Origin: Schistosoma mansoni
Taxonomy: Eukaryota > Platyhelminthes > Trematoda > Strigeidida > Schistosomatidae
DNA length: 64,000 bases
Reading direction: 5' to 3'
Assembly (NCBI RefSeq): GCF_000237925.1
Contig: NC_031502.1
Location: forward strand, 40,630,557 to 40,694,556
This document shows positions 10,976 to 23,205 of this stretch, one piece after another. The position numbers and the translations under genes were made by a program. The first letter of the stretch is position 1, and every line of letters starts with the position of its first letter. Below the pieces are notes generated by a model, which saw only the letters and a program-made list of their open reading frames with translations, had not been told where the DNA came from and did no database searches.

Positions 10976-12645
10976 CAATAAGCAGTTATCGAGACCATGG
11001 ATGCAAAGTTTTTCATATGAATAAATACAAACGATTATGACGTCATTACCTAAAAGTACGACAAAAACAAAGACGAGAATCTGAAACAAGTTTACAAACT
11101 ATAACGTCTACACCAGAAATTTCATTCTGCCATTCTCTATTGCATCATTCAATTGGACATAAAATAATCATGGTAATAATAATAGATATTTGATTTAACC
11201 AGAAAATTAATTTGAACGCACTAAACAATAATTTTAAATTACATTAGTACAAAGATGAGATGACCTTGTTTGTTCGGACCGGAATAATAATAATAATATA
11301 CAACAGCTAGCTATTTATCGAGTTTCAGGGGAAAGGAAATCACACATTTATAATAGACGATAAAAGATTTAATAAGGAATCAAAGAACATTGAATACTTT
11401 CCTTCTGCTTGAAAACAGAAGTATTCAGTAGCGAATTGATTAAATCCAACAACAATATCTGACGACTATATAACCATCATCGTTATCTAACCAGTTTAGT
11501 TTAAAATTCATTAGTTCATTTTGAGGTTAAATTCGATAACTAAGACAGTGATTACTGAACACTCTTATGTGTTGAAAAGGTGACCAAGGATAAAACACAG
11601 TTTATTTTCGTTAAACATTTAATGATAACTTCATATGTTACATTTAGTTATATTGTGAGGGAACAATTAATTACGTCCTAATCTAACTGAAATAACTGTT
11701 ATAAGAAAAAAAAACTCTGACCTAGTATAGGTATTAAATATGTTAATGAATTTTCACATAAATAAAAGGGTACTAAATACACTAAAATATTCTCTGATAT
11801 AACAATCTGTTACAGTTGAGTAATAAGAACATTTTCGATTCAATGGTACATTTTAGATTGATCAACTGACTGTCAAATAAATATACAATTAAATCCTAAT
11901 AACAGTCAATCAAGTCGTTTTACTAAAAGCAAGAAATAAATGCTTACTGTTTGATTGGAAATTTGTTTATTGATTCATGTACATTGAAGCTGTGTAATTC
12001 AGCGTAAATTAATGTTCTTCTCCAATATTAACTGGTTGCAAAACAGATCGAAAAAACTATCTGGTATTTTTGGGCTTTTAAATGCTTTCCCATGATCATA
12101 CCTTATTCATGATTACAATTATTTCAATAAATATTGGACATCACAAGAAACGTATAACGAGAATAATTATTTGTAAGGGTTTATGTTCTCTCACTAAATA
12201 GTGTATACTGATGAATTGTTTTGAGTCGAATGAACAAACCTCTTGATAAATCCCGTTAGTACTGTTTAAAAGCTCTCATCTTGATAGCGTCTAGTTTGGT
12301 GTACACAAAAAAGCAATGAAACGTTCGGAGATAAACAATTCAATACAGAGAATTCGATACCAACAAGGGCATCTATTTAAACTAAACGAAAATATCCTGT
12401 CATTGCGATCAATCTAAATATATAAAAACATTTAAACTGTAAATTTAAGAAATCATTAAGAGAATTAGTAAAGAGTACTGATACCCAGAGATAAGCACAA
12501 ACATCTCAACGAGTAAATACCAATTCGAAAAGTAACCTAATTTACTGGTGTTATTAAAAATTTCTTCATTTAATAAAGGGTTTATTTATGACAGTTACTG
12601 ATTCATTTATCTATCCTACATTAAAATCCCTTTCAATCTGCTTTA

Positions 12646-12925
12646 CTAACTAACTTTAATGTACATAAAGTAACTTACCCGGTGATCCCAGCAGATGCCA
12701 GCAATATTTCTAAGACATCTGCGAGTATCTTCTACTCTTAATGGCCATGTTTCACAGCCGTAAAGTAGAACAGAGTAAACTGCTGAGCAGTATATTCGTC
12801 CCTTAATTGATAGACGGATATCTCGTCTTCGCCATAGGTGATGTAAGATGGCAAAAGCCAAACGAGCTTTTTGAATCCGTGCTGAATTTCGTCAGACACC
12901 AACCCATTAGGTGAATAATTCATGC
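12646..12925 (-). mobile_element. RTE/SR2-like LINE fragment, post-RT segment
   Basis: The minus-strand translation contains LWRRRDIRLSIKGRIYCSAV, followed by LLYGCETWPLRVEDTRR. This matches the conserved stretch that follows the reverse transcriptase core in RTE-type ORF2 (R-G-I-x-L-x-x-K-G-R, then LLYG-x-ETWPLR). The frame breaks before and after. The copy is short, truncated on both sides and next to a short (AT)n run at 12927-12945. Confidence 0.75.
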
Positions 12926-14463
12926 TATATATATATATATATAAGAAGGATTAGCAGACTTTTACAAATGTTCATTTCTCCTGTGCTTATTTTTAAGACA
13001 ACACATTTTATAACATGAAGTCTATCTTTTCTTTTTAACAGAAATTCATTATGAACTAAACTAGATTGATCATGAACTATTTGGTTTTTCAATTATACTC
13101 AGTATCTGGCAAAATAATCAAAATATTATTTAGTTAGATGAAATGAAAGAAATGATATACAGATACACTATAGACAAATAATTTGCTATTAAAAACAAAA
13201 TTGTTTTTCCTCTGATACTAGTGTAACACACATTAGTTGTTCGCAGGAATTCTCATTAAGCCTAACAAGAAAAACATCCACTGTAGTAAATTAATGTGAG
13301 ATATTGAATCATAGTGACATACATTATCAAAAAAATAGAGCAGTTGTTATTGTATAACTTGAATTATATGTCATACTGATATTATCAATGGAGGCGAATG
13401 TTTTCAAGAGACAAGTGTCAAAATAATGCTGTTCATCATAAATAGATAATATATTTTCTCGATATAAATGTGCATAAAAACAGAGAGATTCCATTGCGAC
13501 ATTGAGGAGGAAATAAGTACCATTGTCAGTGAAGAGATTTTACTTCTCGACCATATTTACTAAAGCTCTAAAATTCCATGTATGTTTATTTACAATATAT
13601 TGTATTGAGAAAGAGAGTGAGACTGCGTCACACATTCTTTTTTAGAAACAACCTTTTCCCATTCAATATTACCGAAAATGATGGAACAAAACCATACTCG
13701 ATTTTCCAATATAAAATATATATTGTAAATAAATATACATATGATTGTAGGACTTCAGTAAATATTGTCGGAAAGAAAAATCTTTTCACTAACGATAGTC
13801 CTTGTTTTTTCATCAATGTGTCAATGAAATTGTTGTGTTCTTATGCGTAAATAAACTCAGTGAAAATGTGATGCACCCTGACTGACAATAAGAAAACAAA
13901 TGACACAATCTATATTACAGAGATCAAACATTAGAAAAGCCTAAGCAACTAGAATTTATGATTATTAAGATAAAATAACGACTAAATCACGAACTAAACT
14001 AATAGCTACAATACACTAGTTATTAGCTTTCGATTAAAGGTCAAAAGTTCAATCTTCAGAATGTCACAGTATGATTCGAATAGAAATTTGAATGAAGAAA
14101 TCTGAACATGATTTGAAATAATAATCTTCAACAATTAAATCACTTCATAATGTTAAAGAATTACTGTACAACATTTTCAAGTAAATAATTGTTTAGATAA
14201 CTTCTTAAATAGCTATTATGTCATAATTATATAGATTAAACAAAACTACCTAAGTACAACATGTTTAATTATGCAAAAGAGCAAAAGATAAAAGAAAAAA
14301 AGACAGAATCCAAAATAGAATAAAACTCAAAATATATTATTCACAATTGTTTTAAGTGGTAAAGCAATACTTGTATGGAACAGATGCTAATCATCTAAAA
14401 GAATGAAACTGCTTCAGCAAAGAAAATTATTTTTTGAAGATATCATTTACTGAAGTTGTACAG

Positions 14464-14815
14464 TCAGACAGTCAGTCAGCTACAACGTAGGACCAGGCAT
14501 ATTTATGCATCGGTCCAAGTTGCCATACCTCGTTAGCACAACAAGATGAACACCAGATTCATAGAAGTATTTACTTTAGTGGTGGTAATATATAAAAGAT
14601 AGGTTGTATATAAGGACATAGTATAGGAAGGAAGAAAGTTATGAAGCAATTTTAATCTCAAGGTTTAAGGGAGGATAAAGAGTGTATACACCTACGCCAT
14701 TGTGATAAATTCTGAGCCATGTCACACAGAGTCTCCAACCATTGATTACGATAGTCGTGCGGACCCCAGCCAAGTAGTCTTCATCTGCCAACATGGCTCA
14801 GACTAGAAGGAAGTT
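14464..14815 (-). mobile_element. 3' end of a LINE (ORF2 C-terminus, 3' UTR and tail)
   Basis: Read leftward from 14815, the coding part gives SLSHVGR, then LLGWGPHDYRNQWLETL and DMAQNLSQWRRCIHSLSSL. This is a C-terminal ORF2 sequence I recognise from schistosome non-LTR elements. A 3' UTR follows, containing GGTATGGCAACTTGGACCGA, and the element ends in TGAC/TGTC-type repeats at about 14464-14486. A decayed sense copy of the same coding part lies near 30757-31060. The 3' UTR segment recurs inside the inverted-repeat element at 7457-7683. Confidence 0.7.
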
Positions 14816-15189
14816 GTACAATAGTATTTATCAGTAATTTTTTACGTGTAGTGGTCTATGGTAAAATAGAGAAACTTTACAAAATTATCAAAAATATTCA
14901 AACTTATTCAAGTGAAAGTCAACGAAAATGAAGTGGTGTTGTATAATATAGTTCAAATTATCAAAAGATTCTAAGTATTGAAAATAATAATTTATAGATG
15001 GAAGGGTGTTATTCCAGGCTAATTAAAGTTTTCAAGTATTAAGTAAAAAAGGGGTTGCATTATTTAGCAAAGTAATCAAGAATCATGAAGAGCTTACGTT
15101 GAGTAATAAATATAGGAAGTAATTAGTAATAATCTACAGAATAAAAGCTAAAGATAACCGTCTACTTGATAAAGAAGCAAAAGGTAATA

Positions 15190-15360
15190 ATTAGCAATAT
15201 TTCTAAGATATTTGTGATCAAATACTAGTAACTTGCAGGTATCCTCCACCCTGAATTACCACGTTTAGAAGCCGTAAAGTAAAACAAAACGAACTGCTGA
15301 GCAGTATAATCGTCTTTTAACTGAGAGACAGATATCTCACCTTCGCCATAGGTGTATATT
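15190..15360 (-). mobile_element. RTE/SR2-like LINE fragment, second copy
   Basis: The nucleotide sequence aligns with the piece at 12646-12861. Shared words are CACCTATGGCGAAG, ATATACTGCTCAGCAGT, TACTTTACGGCT and CTTAGAAATATTGCT. It is more diverged and its reading frame is lost. Both copies begin near the same point of the element. Confidence 0.65.
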
Positions 15361-16256
15361 GCAATCTTGTAGTTCACGTGTGTACAATCATATGAGTTAT
15401 AAATCTGCATTATAAAGGACATGTGACTACTCATTAGTTAATTTCTGATTGACAGTTTAAGAATGAGAGAATTTACCGGAGCGAAAATATAAAAACAGAA
15501 AAGAAGCGTCAATTATTAATGACTTATTAGTCCCAACAATCTGTCTCGCTATGATTATCAATTAGCAAGCCATTAACTTTTGTTTTTAAATCCAAAAAAT
15601 GTGAAGAATCGACATTCTCCTATTCATAGTGTAATAGTGACTCAAACGAAGGTGTGATTGAAAAATTTACACAAGCAATCAATCAATCTAACCATCAATC
15701 TCTGACCCCAATAGGTTGTTTTTGATGCGTTCAATATATAACACTAGGATCTACTATAATAGTCAACATACATGAGCCTAATATTCAAAAAAAATTCAGA
15801 AACAGTAGAATGAATGTGTGATATCAGTATTCTCATTACATACTAATGTGATCTATACAACGCTGTTAAAAAGGATTGCCTAAGACGAACTGTTATATCA
15901 GTGTATATACTAAATTCTGTTTGAATATTAAACATTGAATAGGATGAATGAATTACAAGTTCAATCGTAATGATAACTATGATTTCACTATGTAGAAATC
16001 TACATTAATTTACAGTGAAGTTACATTACACGTTTACATTAGGTTAAAAAAAAAGAATATAGAATTGAAAATTTCACTTTATTGTAAAAACTGACAAGCA
16101 TTCAAAATACCGCTTCCCATTTCATTAAGACCAAGAAAAATAAACAATGCACAACGAATATCATCATTTTAAAATAGAATACAAACATTTACATTACTAA
16201 CATAGATTACATTGCAAAGATTATTATTGATTTAATTATTAAACCAGTCAACTAAC

Positions 16257-16363
16257 CTATATTTATAGCTTCAGATACATGCACCAAATCATCGATATGT
16301 ATCAGGTCGAATAAACATTTATTCAAAAGGTCGACTTTTGTATAACCCGATTGTATTAAGAAA
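16257..16363 (-). CDS. bHLH-PAS gene, small exon with the core of PAS-B
   Basis: This 107-base exon lies between a TTTAG acceptor (ATGTTTAG|T) and a G|GTTAGT donor. It enters in phase 2 and exits in phase 1, matching the exons at 18793 and 9542. It encodes FLIQSGYTKVDLLNKC, then LFDLIHIDDLVHVSEAINI. This is the classic PAS segment in which a G-Y-T-x-x-D-L-L helix is followed by F-D-L-I-H-x-D-D and a connecting helix. Its fit to PAS-B and the phase match with both neighbours make it one of the firmest exon calls here despite its size. Confidence 0.88.
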
Positions 16364-17189
16364 CTAAACATAAAAAGAAGATTTAAGAAAAATGGTTTAC
16401 AAAATTAGTAATTAAAAAGTCTAACAAAATGTTTTTGAGAAAAGCAATATCATATGTGTATACTTTTGAAACTAAAATGAAACAGTTCGTTAAATCACAT
16501 TTATTTCTAATGGTCACTACGAAATTACGGATATTCTGTAATAAAAAATCCACACAAAATAAATTATTTTTCCAAAACTGTCTTATTCAATGATTGTGAT
16601 GGACTTCTTGATATTTTATGGTGGGAAGACATGGATTATGGATATGAGGCAATAAACTCACTTACAACACTGGGCGAAAATAGAGTTAAACTGAATTCTG
16701 ACTAAATTTGGAAGATGTACACTATTGCATACTTACCAGTTCAACTAAATGGTAATCTGAACTCGACATTGAAAACAAAAACTCATATATTTAATTTGAT
16801 GTTAGTCCATAGAATATCTGGTTTATTAAAATGTCTTTAACTAGAATAATGAAACAAAAGACATCTGATTCCGAATAGTTAGTCAGCCCTAAATACCTGA
16901 AAGATATTATTTATTGATACAAATCACACCTTCAAATTATAAAAAAATTAAGTTATAACATTTTAATAGTGAATAAAAGTAGAAAAACCTAATATAAAGG
17001 ATTAATCTAAGGTAAGATAAAAAAACTAAAGGAATGTAGTAGACAAAATCAATAAACAATATGTATCTAGTCTCCGTTCATGATGAGTTGACTGATTTAA
17101 ATTTTGATAATTGTTACTTAACACTTAACTACTCTAGATGTATGTTATTTCAGTTAGGCCTCCACAAAAGGTGAATCCAGCCGGCTCTC

Positions 17190-17760
17190 TGTATTGACTA
17201 GGTGAGGGTCAAGTGAATGACCATACTTGGATACTGTATGCGCGTTTCAGAGACATAGACTAACATCAATGGCAAGGAATTCTAGAGTCCTAGTTAGGAA
17301 AGCCCGATAAATTATTCGAACATTGAGGACCTCAACATGTGGCATGGTTCCAACAGACCGGGAACAGCACCTCATAGGCTCGAATCATTAGCATTGATGG
17401 CGCATAGAGATAAAGTTATGGGAAATTTGATGGCGAGGATAGAAGGAATATTAGGAAATGACGAAGGAATTTAGTCGTGAACAAGGGGATCTCTGGTGCT
17501 GTTAGAAGTATGAGGGTGGTTGATATTTCTTGGTTGCCTACACTGTGGAACGGTATTTCCTCTAGACAGTCCTGAAAGGGAAACTGGGCTAATAGTGGTA
17601 GTAAAGGCCTGGAAGCGTGGCTGTCGAGTCCAGGGGACAAATAAGTGAGACTGATTATACACGACCTTACTGTGAAACGTTTGTGATGTGTTAGCTGCGT
17701 GCTTCAAAAGGACCTACCTCTGATCTCAAGTTTTAGTCTCCCCTTTCAATTAGCCTTCTT
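17190..17760. repeat. GC-richer block, probable dispersed repeat of unknown family
   Basis: This 570-bp stretch is clearly richer in G and C than its surroundings and has coding-like texture on the minus strand, with Pro, Ser and Arg-rich frames at 17416-17707. No RT, nuclease or tRNA-like head is visible. The composition shift inside an AT-rich intron suggests an inserted repeat. Confidence 0.35.
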
Positions 17761-18209
17761 CCTATCTACTTATAAACCAGCACATATCCGATCATCGAGG
17801 TAAGTAGTAGTTAGACATATGTAACACATACAAAAACCGCCCTCAGTCAATGAAGATCCACAACCTCATCAACTGATTTGTTATATCAACCTAGTATTCT
17901 GTATCTAACCCTAACATTGTTCACTCGATCAACTCAGGAAGTGCTAGCAATACTTTGAAAACACTTGGGTATCAAAAATCCATACAAACAAATAACAAAC
18001 TAATTGACGAACTCATTCGTTTGTTCAAAATCAAAATCCATATCCCAGACACATGCCTCTTGTAACAAAGTAAAACCTTTGCTACATAAATCCCAGTACG
18101 TAAATATCTTTATTTGACTTGCATTTCAATTGTGAACAACAATCAACTTCAGTAATAAAAATTTAACACTGAAATAAGTACATTCAAATTTTTAATACAA
18201 ATATATTTT

Positions 18210-18442
18210 ACAGGTGAGACTAAAATTTATGGACGACCTTTGAGGCAAGCCCTAACTTGGAATCCCGAAGGGAAGCGGAAAAGAGGAAGGCCAAAGAAAC
18301 CATTACGTCGGGAAATAGAAGCAGATATGAAAAGGATGAATAACAACTGGAAAGGATTGCCCAGGACAGAGTTGGATGGAGAATACTGGTGGGCGGCTTA
18401 TGCTCCTCCACGAGGGGTAACAGGCGTAAGTAAGTAAGTAGT
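18210..18442 (+). mobile_element. RTE/SR2-like LINE, 3'-terminal piece
   Basis: The translation gives [20 protein letters not shown], then [16 protein letters not shown]. This is the conserved C-terminal ORF2 signature of RTE-type LINEs (W-N-P-x-G-x-R-x-R-G-R-P). The element ends in a (GTAA)n tail at about 18426-18440. It is heavily 5'-truncated and lies opposite to the host gene. The frame runs unbroken to near the tail, but the last residues are diverged. Confidence 0.8.
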
Positions 18443-18700
18443 AATGGTTTGAGCAACGCTGAAGTGACCTTGAGAATGTCCATCTATATACTAGGGCTAA
18501 GTAAGGGTTATAGACCACCATGAACAATTAGAATTATGATTTACAGTTGATGGTTACGGTTAAGAATTAGATTTACAGTTTTCATCATGTATTGACATCA
18601 ACTAATATGCCAAAACATTATTTGGCCAAATGAATAAAGAATTTCGTACTGAAATCCAAAACCTATTATCGTAAATCTGATTGATTCGTCCATAAATTAT

Positions 18701-18773
18701 AGTCTCATCATTTACTTACTTACGCCTAATACTCTCAATGGAGCATAGGCCGCCGACCAAGTCTCATCATTTA
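18701..18773 (-). mobile_element. 45-bp LINE 3' scrap with 14-bp target-site duplication
   Basis: AGTCTCATCATTTA occurs at 18701-18714 and again at 18760-18773. Between the two copies lie 45 bases which on the minus strand read into a TAAGTAAG tail like that of the LINE end at 18210-18442. This is a complete, extremely 5'-truncated insertion event. Confidence 0.8.
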
Positions 18774-18792
18774 ATATATAAAAATTACTTAC

Positions 18793-19457
18793 TCATTAGC
18801 AATATCTATAAATTGTAGATTTTTAGTTGAATGATATGTTCTACATGAATTTGATAAGCTTGTACAACATGAATTATTATTATTATTGATAAATTTTATA
18901 AATGTATTATTTTTCTGTACAGTATTATTTCTATGATCATTATAACTAATATTATTACCATTCATAATATTGTTATTAATACGATCTGAATGATTATGGA
19001 TATTATTATTATTATCAGTAAAACATGATTCATAATTTTCTTTGTTAACATAATTATGAGTATTATTGTTAATATTTGGTAAATGAATAGGTTGTAGTAA
19101 ATATATTTGAAGATTTATATCATTAGCTCGATTTGATTTAAATAAATAATCAGCTTCACTGTCGCCACTATTATTCTTATTACTAGGATACGAATCATTG
19201 TGATTGTGTAATAATATTTCAGTTGAATTACGATATCCAATATCAGTTCTGTTGTTAAGGTTATGATTAGGATTAGAAGAAAAGTTATTGGTTTGTTTGT
19301 AATTTATATGATTATTTGAAAATGGTAATGGAGATGATGATGATAATGATGATGACGACGACGACAATGAACTACAGCCAATATCTGAAGTGAAATCTTC
19401 ATGTTTTGAAAATTTATTTCTGATAGATAAATTTGAACTATTCCAACATAATACGAA
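18793..19457 (-). CDS. bHLH-PAS gene, exon between PAS-A and PAS-B with a large Ser/Asn insert
   Basis: The acceptor TTTTTTTAAAG|TTC has a strong pyrimidine tract and gives phase-0 entry. The donor GA|GTAAGT gives phase-2 exit into the exon at 16363. It encodes about 221 residues. It opens FVLCWNSSNLSIRNKFS, continues as Ser runs and long Asn-rich tracts, and closes with TYHSTKNLQFIDIAN. The closing segment lines up with the start of PAS-B in bHLH-PAS proteins (R-H-S-x-D-x-x-x-x-x-D). About 190 residues of low-complexity sequence therefore lie just ahead of PAS-B. Asn runs coded by AAT are common in AT-rich genomes, and no function for the insert can be read. Confidence 0.82.
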
Positions 19458-21763
19458 CTTTAAAAAAACAGAATTCAAATAGAATAAAAAAAAATAAACA
19501 AAATATAAAATGATTTGTTGATAGTGAATTTATCAAATGATAAATTTATAGAGATAAGCTTGACGATATTTATTAAATAACTAATTAATAATATCAGAAA
19601 TGGTTAATAATAAACAAACCAGACCTGAGACGTTTATGTTAAATTCTACAGTGTTTACACCTATCCAGTTGTTGGGTTGATTAAGTCAGCTTCGTATATT
19701 ACGGATAAAAATTTAACTTCATGTGTCTAAGAAAGTGATAAGGACTAGAAAATATAACACTGCTGATCAGAATAACAATTAATAATTTAAAATATATAAT
19801 GACTTGCATTTTATTTTTCCTGGTTGTGTATAAACTAAGTGAGATAAGAATAAAACTCGAGTGAACAGTAGGTAATGTAATGTAAATTAGTAACTAAATG
19901 CGAATTCGTATACTCGATTTCAAAATCAAACTTTTTTAAGGTGAATCGAGAATACTACTCTCCTGTTACGACACAAGCAAATAAAGTAAAAATCACGATT
20001 ACACTCCGTTTACACAGACGACAGTATATTTACACAGAAAAGAGACCAGAATGCATTTGCGCCTAATACTGAATTTTCACGTTTCGGAGATCCCAGTGCT
20101 TTCGGAGATTTCCAGATACTGACAATTTTTATCTGACATCGCTATGGATAATCATGATCTGTAGTGGTAAGTAATAAACCAGGAATCTGACAACAAAATT
20201 AATAAACGATCCAGTTATATAAACAACAATGACTACATTCCATTAGTCATGGATACAAATTTAGTATGTAACATGTTTGCCAATTTACATAAATGAACAA
20301 ACGTTTTGATGTATGAAATTTAATCACTTAAAGTTAGGATTTTAACTAACAAAGTTGAATATTGAGTTCGTGATACGCATAATAGATACGTAAAATGATT
20401 TGTAACTATATTGTACCAGTAAAATGTTGTACAGTGTTAAACACAACCCATTTACAAAGTGGAACTACTAACGTTGATCATTAGCTGAATAAATGATACT
20501 TTCATTATTAAAATTATGTATGTTACTATTCTATAGATAAAAAATTCTAGTATTTTGTGTACAGGAACAGTTTGACGTAGTATTTATATTGATGTGTCCT
20601 ATTATTAATAAAAACATTTACCCCTATCTGATCAAGATCAAAACCGGTAAACAACAAAAAGATAATTCATTCAAACACACACATACAAACAGAATTGATG
20701 TTTAAGCAGTACAGTCTACCGAAAACAACTGGCAAATATCAAGGAACAGAAATTATATGTAATCAGAAATATGGAGATTTTGAGTCCATAGAAAGAGAGG
20801 GAGGGAGAGAGAGAGGGAAAGAGTACGCGAAAACTAGACAAAATAATGAAATTTTAGAGACAGAATAAACAGAAAATAAAAAAGCACATGATACAATGAA
20901 ATGATGATAACAAAAACAAGAACATGTGGTGCTATCGTCATTCATTATATATATTTGCTATGATGATGAATTTCGAGAATATATGTTTTACACAATTCTA
21001 AAAACAGAAAATCAGAGAGAAGGTAAAAAAAAAGAAATTGTTTACTCCAAAAACTAAACAATGTGGCCTTTGATAAATAATCACTATCTGTCATTATTTG
21101 TTTTTAAAACAAAAAGAAACCCCGAATCTAACTATAATTCAATGCAGAAAAAGCTAATAAATACAATAAAGTTGCATGAAAAACAGTAGAGGGGGAAGGT
21201 GGTTGTTTTAGGAAAAACTCTAAGTTGGAGAAAAAGAAATCTCAATAATAATGAGCATTAAATTCAATAACGTGATATTCTATTGATAAATAGATTCGAG
21301 CAAAACAAATTTGAAATAAAATGATAATAATATATCTATTATGATCACCATAGATTTGTTGAAAAATGCTTCTTTTTTTTCTAATCGAGAACACTATCTC
21401 TTCATAATATTAATAGAATTAGTTTACTGATTTAGTAAATTAAAAAAATATATATATAACACTTTTATCGATTAACATATGACGTAACAAACATAAGGAC
21501 GGAGGTGATAGCTGAATAATGTTTAACCTAGAACTAACTTTCGTTTTCTTAATTTTTTGTGTTAATTTAAAAGTCCATTGAAGATGGATTTTTGTGGAAG
21601 AGTCTTATGTTTGGAGCCTGTTACTTAGTTATTAAGTGTCATCAGTAACTAAAGGATTTAGCATTTACAACTAAACATGTATAATGCGATTATCATGAAT
21701 TCTATAAAAAAACAAATTTCTAGTCCAATCTTTAAACTTAATACACAAAATAAATTATATATT

Positions 21764-21853
21764 TGTAATATCCCAATGAGTAGAAAAATTAGATTTTCTG
21801 ACGTTTCGTGACTCAGTGTAAGCCACTTCTTCAGAGAATAAATAACCAAATTA
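21764..21853 (+). mobile_element. One arm of the inverted-repeat (MITE-like) element
   Basis: The sequence from ATATTTGTAATATCCCAATG onward matches the left arm of the element at 7457-7683 for about 85 bases, through the words GACTCAG, AGCCACTTCTTCAGAGAA and AAATAACCAA. No matching inverted arm follows, so this is a half copy. It shows that the arm is a dispersed unit. Confidence 0.65.
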
Positions 21854-22343
21854 ATATTAATCCAAGTTTAAATAGTACAACGGAACAATCAAAGAATATT
21901 AGGTGATCAATCAAAAACAGGTCTGAATACACAAAATCTATCCCCATTGGATACTGATATTAGGCAGGGAATAATTATACCTAATAATCATGTTCTGATT
22001 TTGTTGTTATGTAAATGACCTATATAATGAATAAATATCTTAAAACTACAAATATGTTAGGTAATTTTTTACCACCCTTGTTTATGTGACCACTATTTTC
22101 CAAAAATATTTTGCATTCAATTAAAAAGGTTTATTTTCACGTCAACTATATTATTATTTGACATTCATCTCTACATGGGTGCTTGCGTCAATACTTTAAT
22201 CAGGTGACCAGTTATCATTGAGCGTAATCTATCAACAAACATTCCATTCATCAATTAAAACAATAATTTGAAATGCCTCCATGATAAACATTAAAATAAC
22301 TAGGATAACAAAACATCAATCATAAGTATAAAAAAATTCCAGT

Positions 22344-23138
22344 AATATGGTTGATTCATTCATCAAATGCTTGCGTAAGAACCAAACTCTAAATGTGAGA
22401 ACTAGTCATACTACCTGGTTGATAAAACCGATGAAGGTTGAATACGATTTAAATATGGGACTTCATGACTTTATTTATTTAAACACATAAATATTGGTAC
22501 AAGGAAGCACCAGATACATATGCACCGCACAAATCTCATTCGATTTGTGTGAGGGCTGTGATACTGCCCAGGTGCCCAAACTGAAGCAGGTGGTTTTCTT
22601 AGGGGCCATATCCGAAGCTTTTGACCAAAGATCTGATTCACAAGCCAGTGAAGCATCGTGAGGAGATGCAATCCCATGGTAGCCAGTGACCAACGATTGA
22701 TTCATAAGCCATTTGTTCCCTCAGGATACTGGAGCCCATGTGCACCATTGGTTTGGAATCAGAGTTTTTCAACTCCCTTAGGTGGACCCTCCATGTCCAC
22801 CAACCCAGTTAAAGCGCCGGATATTCGCTTTTCGTCCTCTCAATTTCGTAAACAACAGTAATGCCACGAGAAAGCAGTGAATAGGACTTCCCTGGCAGAG
22901 GCTTTATAACGCGTGGCCATTTGAGAGCATTTCGAGAGGACTCTCCCCACTCTCGGCCGTACCAGGGCATTCGGGGGTCTGAAAGTCCAATATCTTAACC
23001 ACTAAGTCACCTCTCCAAATATTAATTAGATTTTACTCAGTCAATATTGATCGGTTAATAAATAATATATTCAGAAGCATCCGAATAGTTTAATCTTCAA
23101 ACTAGACAGCATAACTTATTCTCCTAAACAAAACTAGC

Positions 23139-23140
<2 letters not shown>
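22344..23140 (-). repeat. Inverted copy of the 26268-26560 segment, split by a retroposon
   Basis: Read on the minus strand, bases 23140-22986 and 22467-22344 together align with 26268-26560, from the words AGTTTTGTTTAGGAGAATAA through GACTTAGTGGTTAAGA and CAACCAGGTAGTATGACTAG. The alignment is interrupted by about 520 bp of the (TAAA)n-tailed retroposon. The shared unit includes a tRNA-like stretch, so part of it is a SINE. The match extends about 130 bp upstream of that head, which suggests either a longer repeat or an inverted duplication. Confidence 0.75.
22468..22985 (-). mobile_element. ~520-bp (TAAA)n-tailed retroposon, minus copy
   Basis: This is a near-full copy of the family seen at 24292-24813. 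On the minus strand it starts near CCCCCGAATGCCCTGGTACG and ends in TAAATAAA at about 22468-22480. It encodes no reverse transcriptase, so it is non-autonomous. It interrupts the repeat at 22344-23140. No convincing target duplication is visible at this copy. Confidence 0.8.

Positions 23141-23142
<2 letters not shown>

Positions 23143-23201
<59 letters not shown>
23143..23201. repeat. (AT)n dinucleotide tract
   Basis: About 58 bases of alternating TA at the outer edge of the 22344-23140 repeat. The related copy at 26268 also abuts a short TATATATA stretch, so the tract marks the end of the shared unit. Confidence 0.95.

Positions 23202-23205
<4 letters not shown>

Larger units (their letters stand above)
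9543..16256 (-). other. Intron of the bHLH-PAS gene splitting PAS-B
   Basis: This 6.7-kb intron has a GTTAGT donor at 16256-16251. It carries an (AT)n tract (about 10923-10974), RTE-like LINE pieces at 12646-12925 and 15190-15360, and the 3' end of another LINE at 14464-14815. The stretches 9543-10900, 11000-12640, 12950-14460 and 15370-16250 hold nothing I can name. Short open frames there have no family resemblance. Confidence 0.55.
16364..18792 (-). other. Intron of the bHLH-PAS gene
   Basis: This 2.4-kb intron has a GTAAGT donor (18792-18787). It holds a relatively GC-rich block (17190-17760), an RTE-like LINE 3' end (18210-18442) and a 45-bp LINE scrap with target duplication (18701-18773). 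16370-17180 is plain AT-rich sequence. Confidence 0.6.

Noticed and set aside
13578-13850. Overlapping open frames on both strands
   Set aside because: They lie around an inverted-like ATATATTGT/ACAATATAT stretch in an intron and show no family resemblance or coding bias.
22658-22861. Open frame MRRCNPMVASDQ..., also found at 24132-24617 on the other strand
   Set aside because: It repeats only because it lies in both copies of the (TAAA)n retroposon, and it runs antisense to the retroposon tail. No start context or domain supports a gene.
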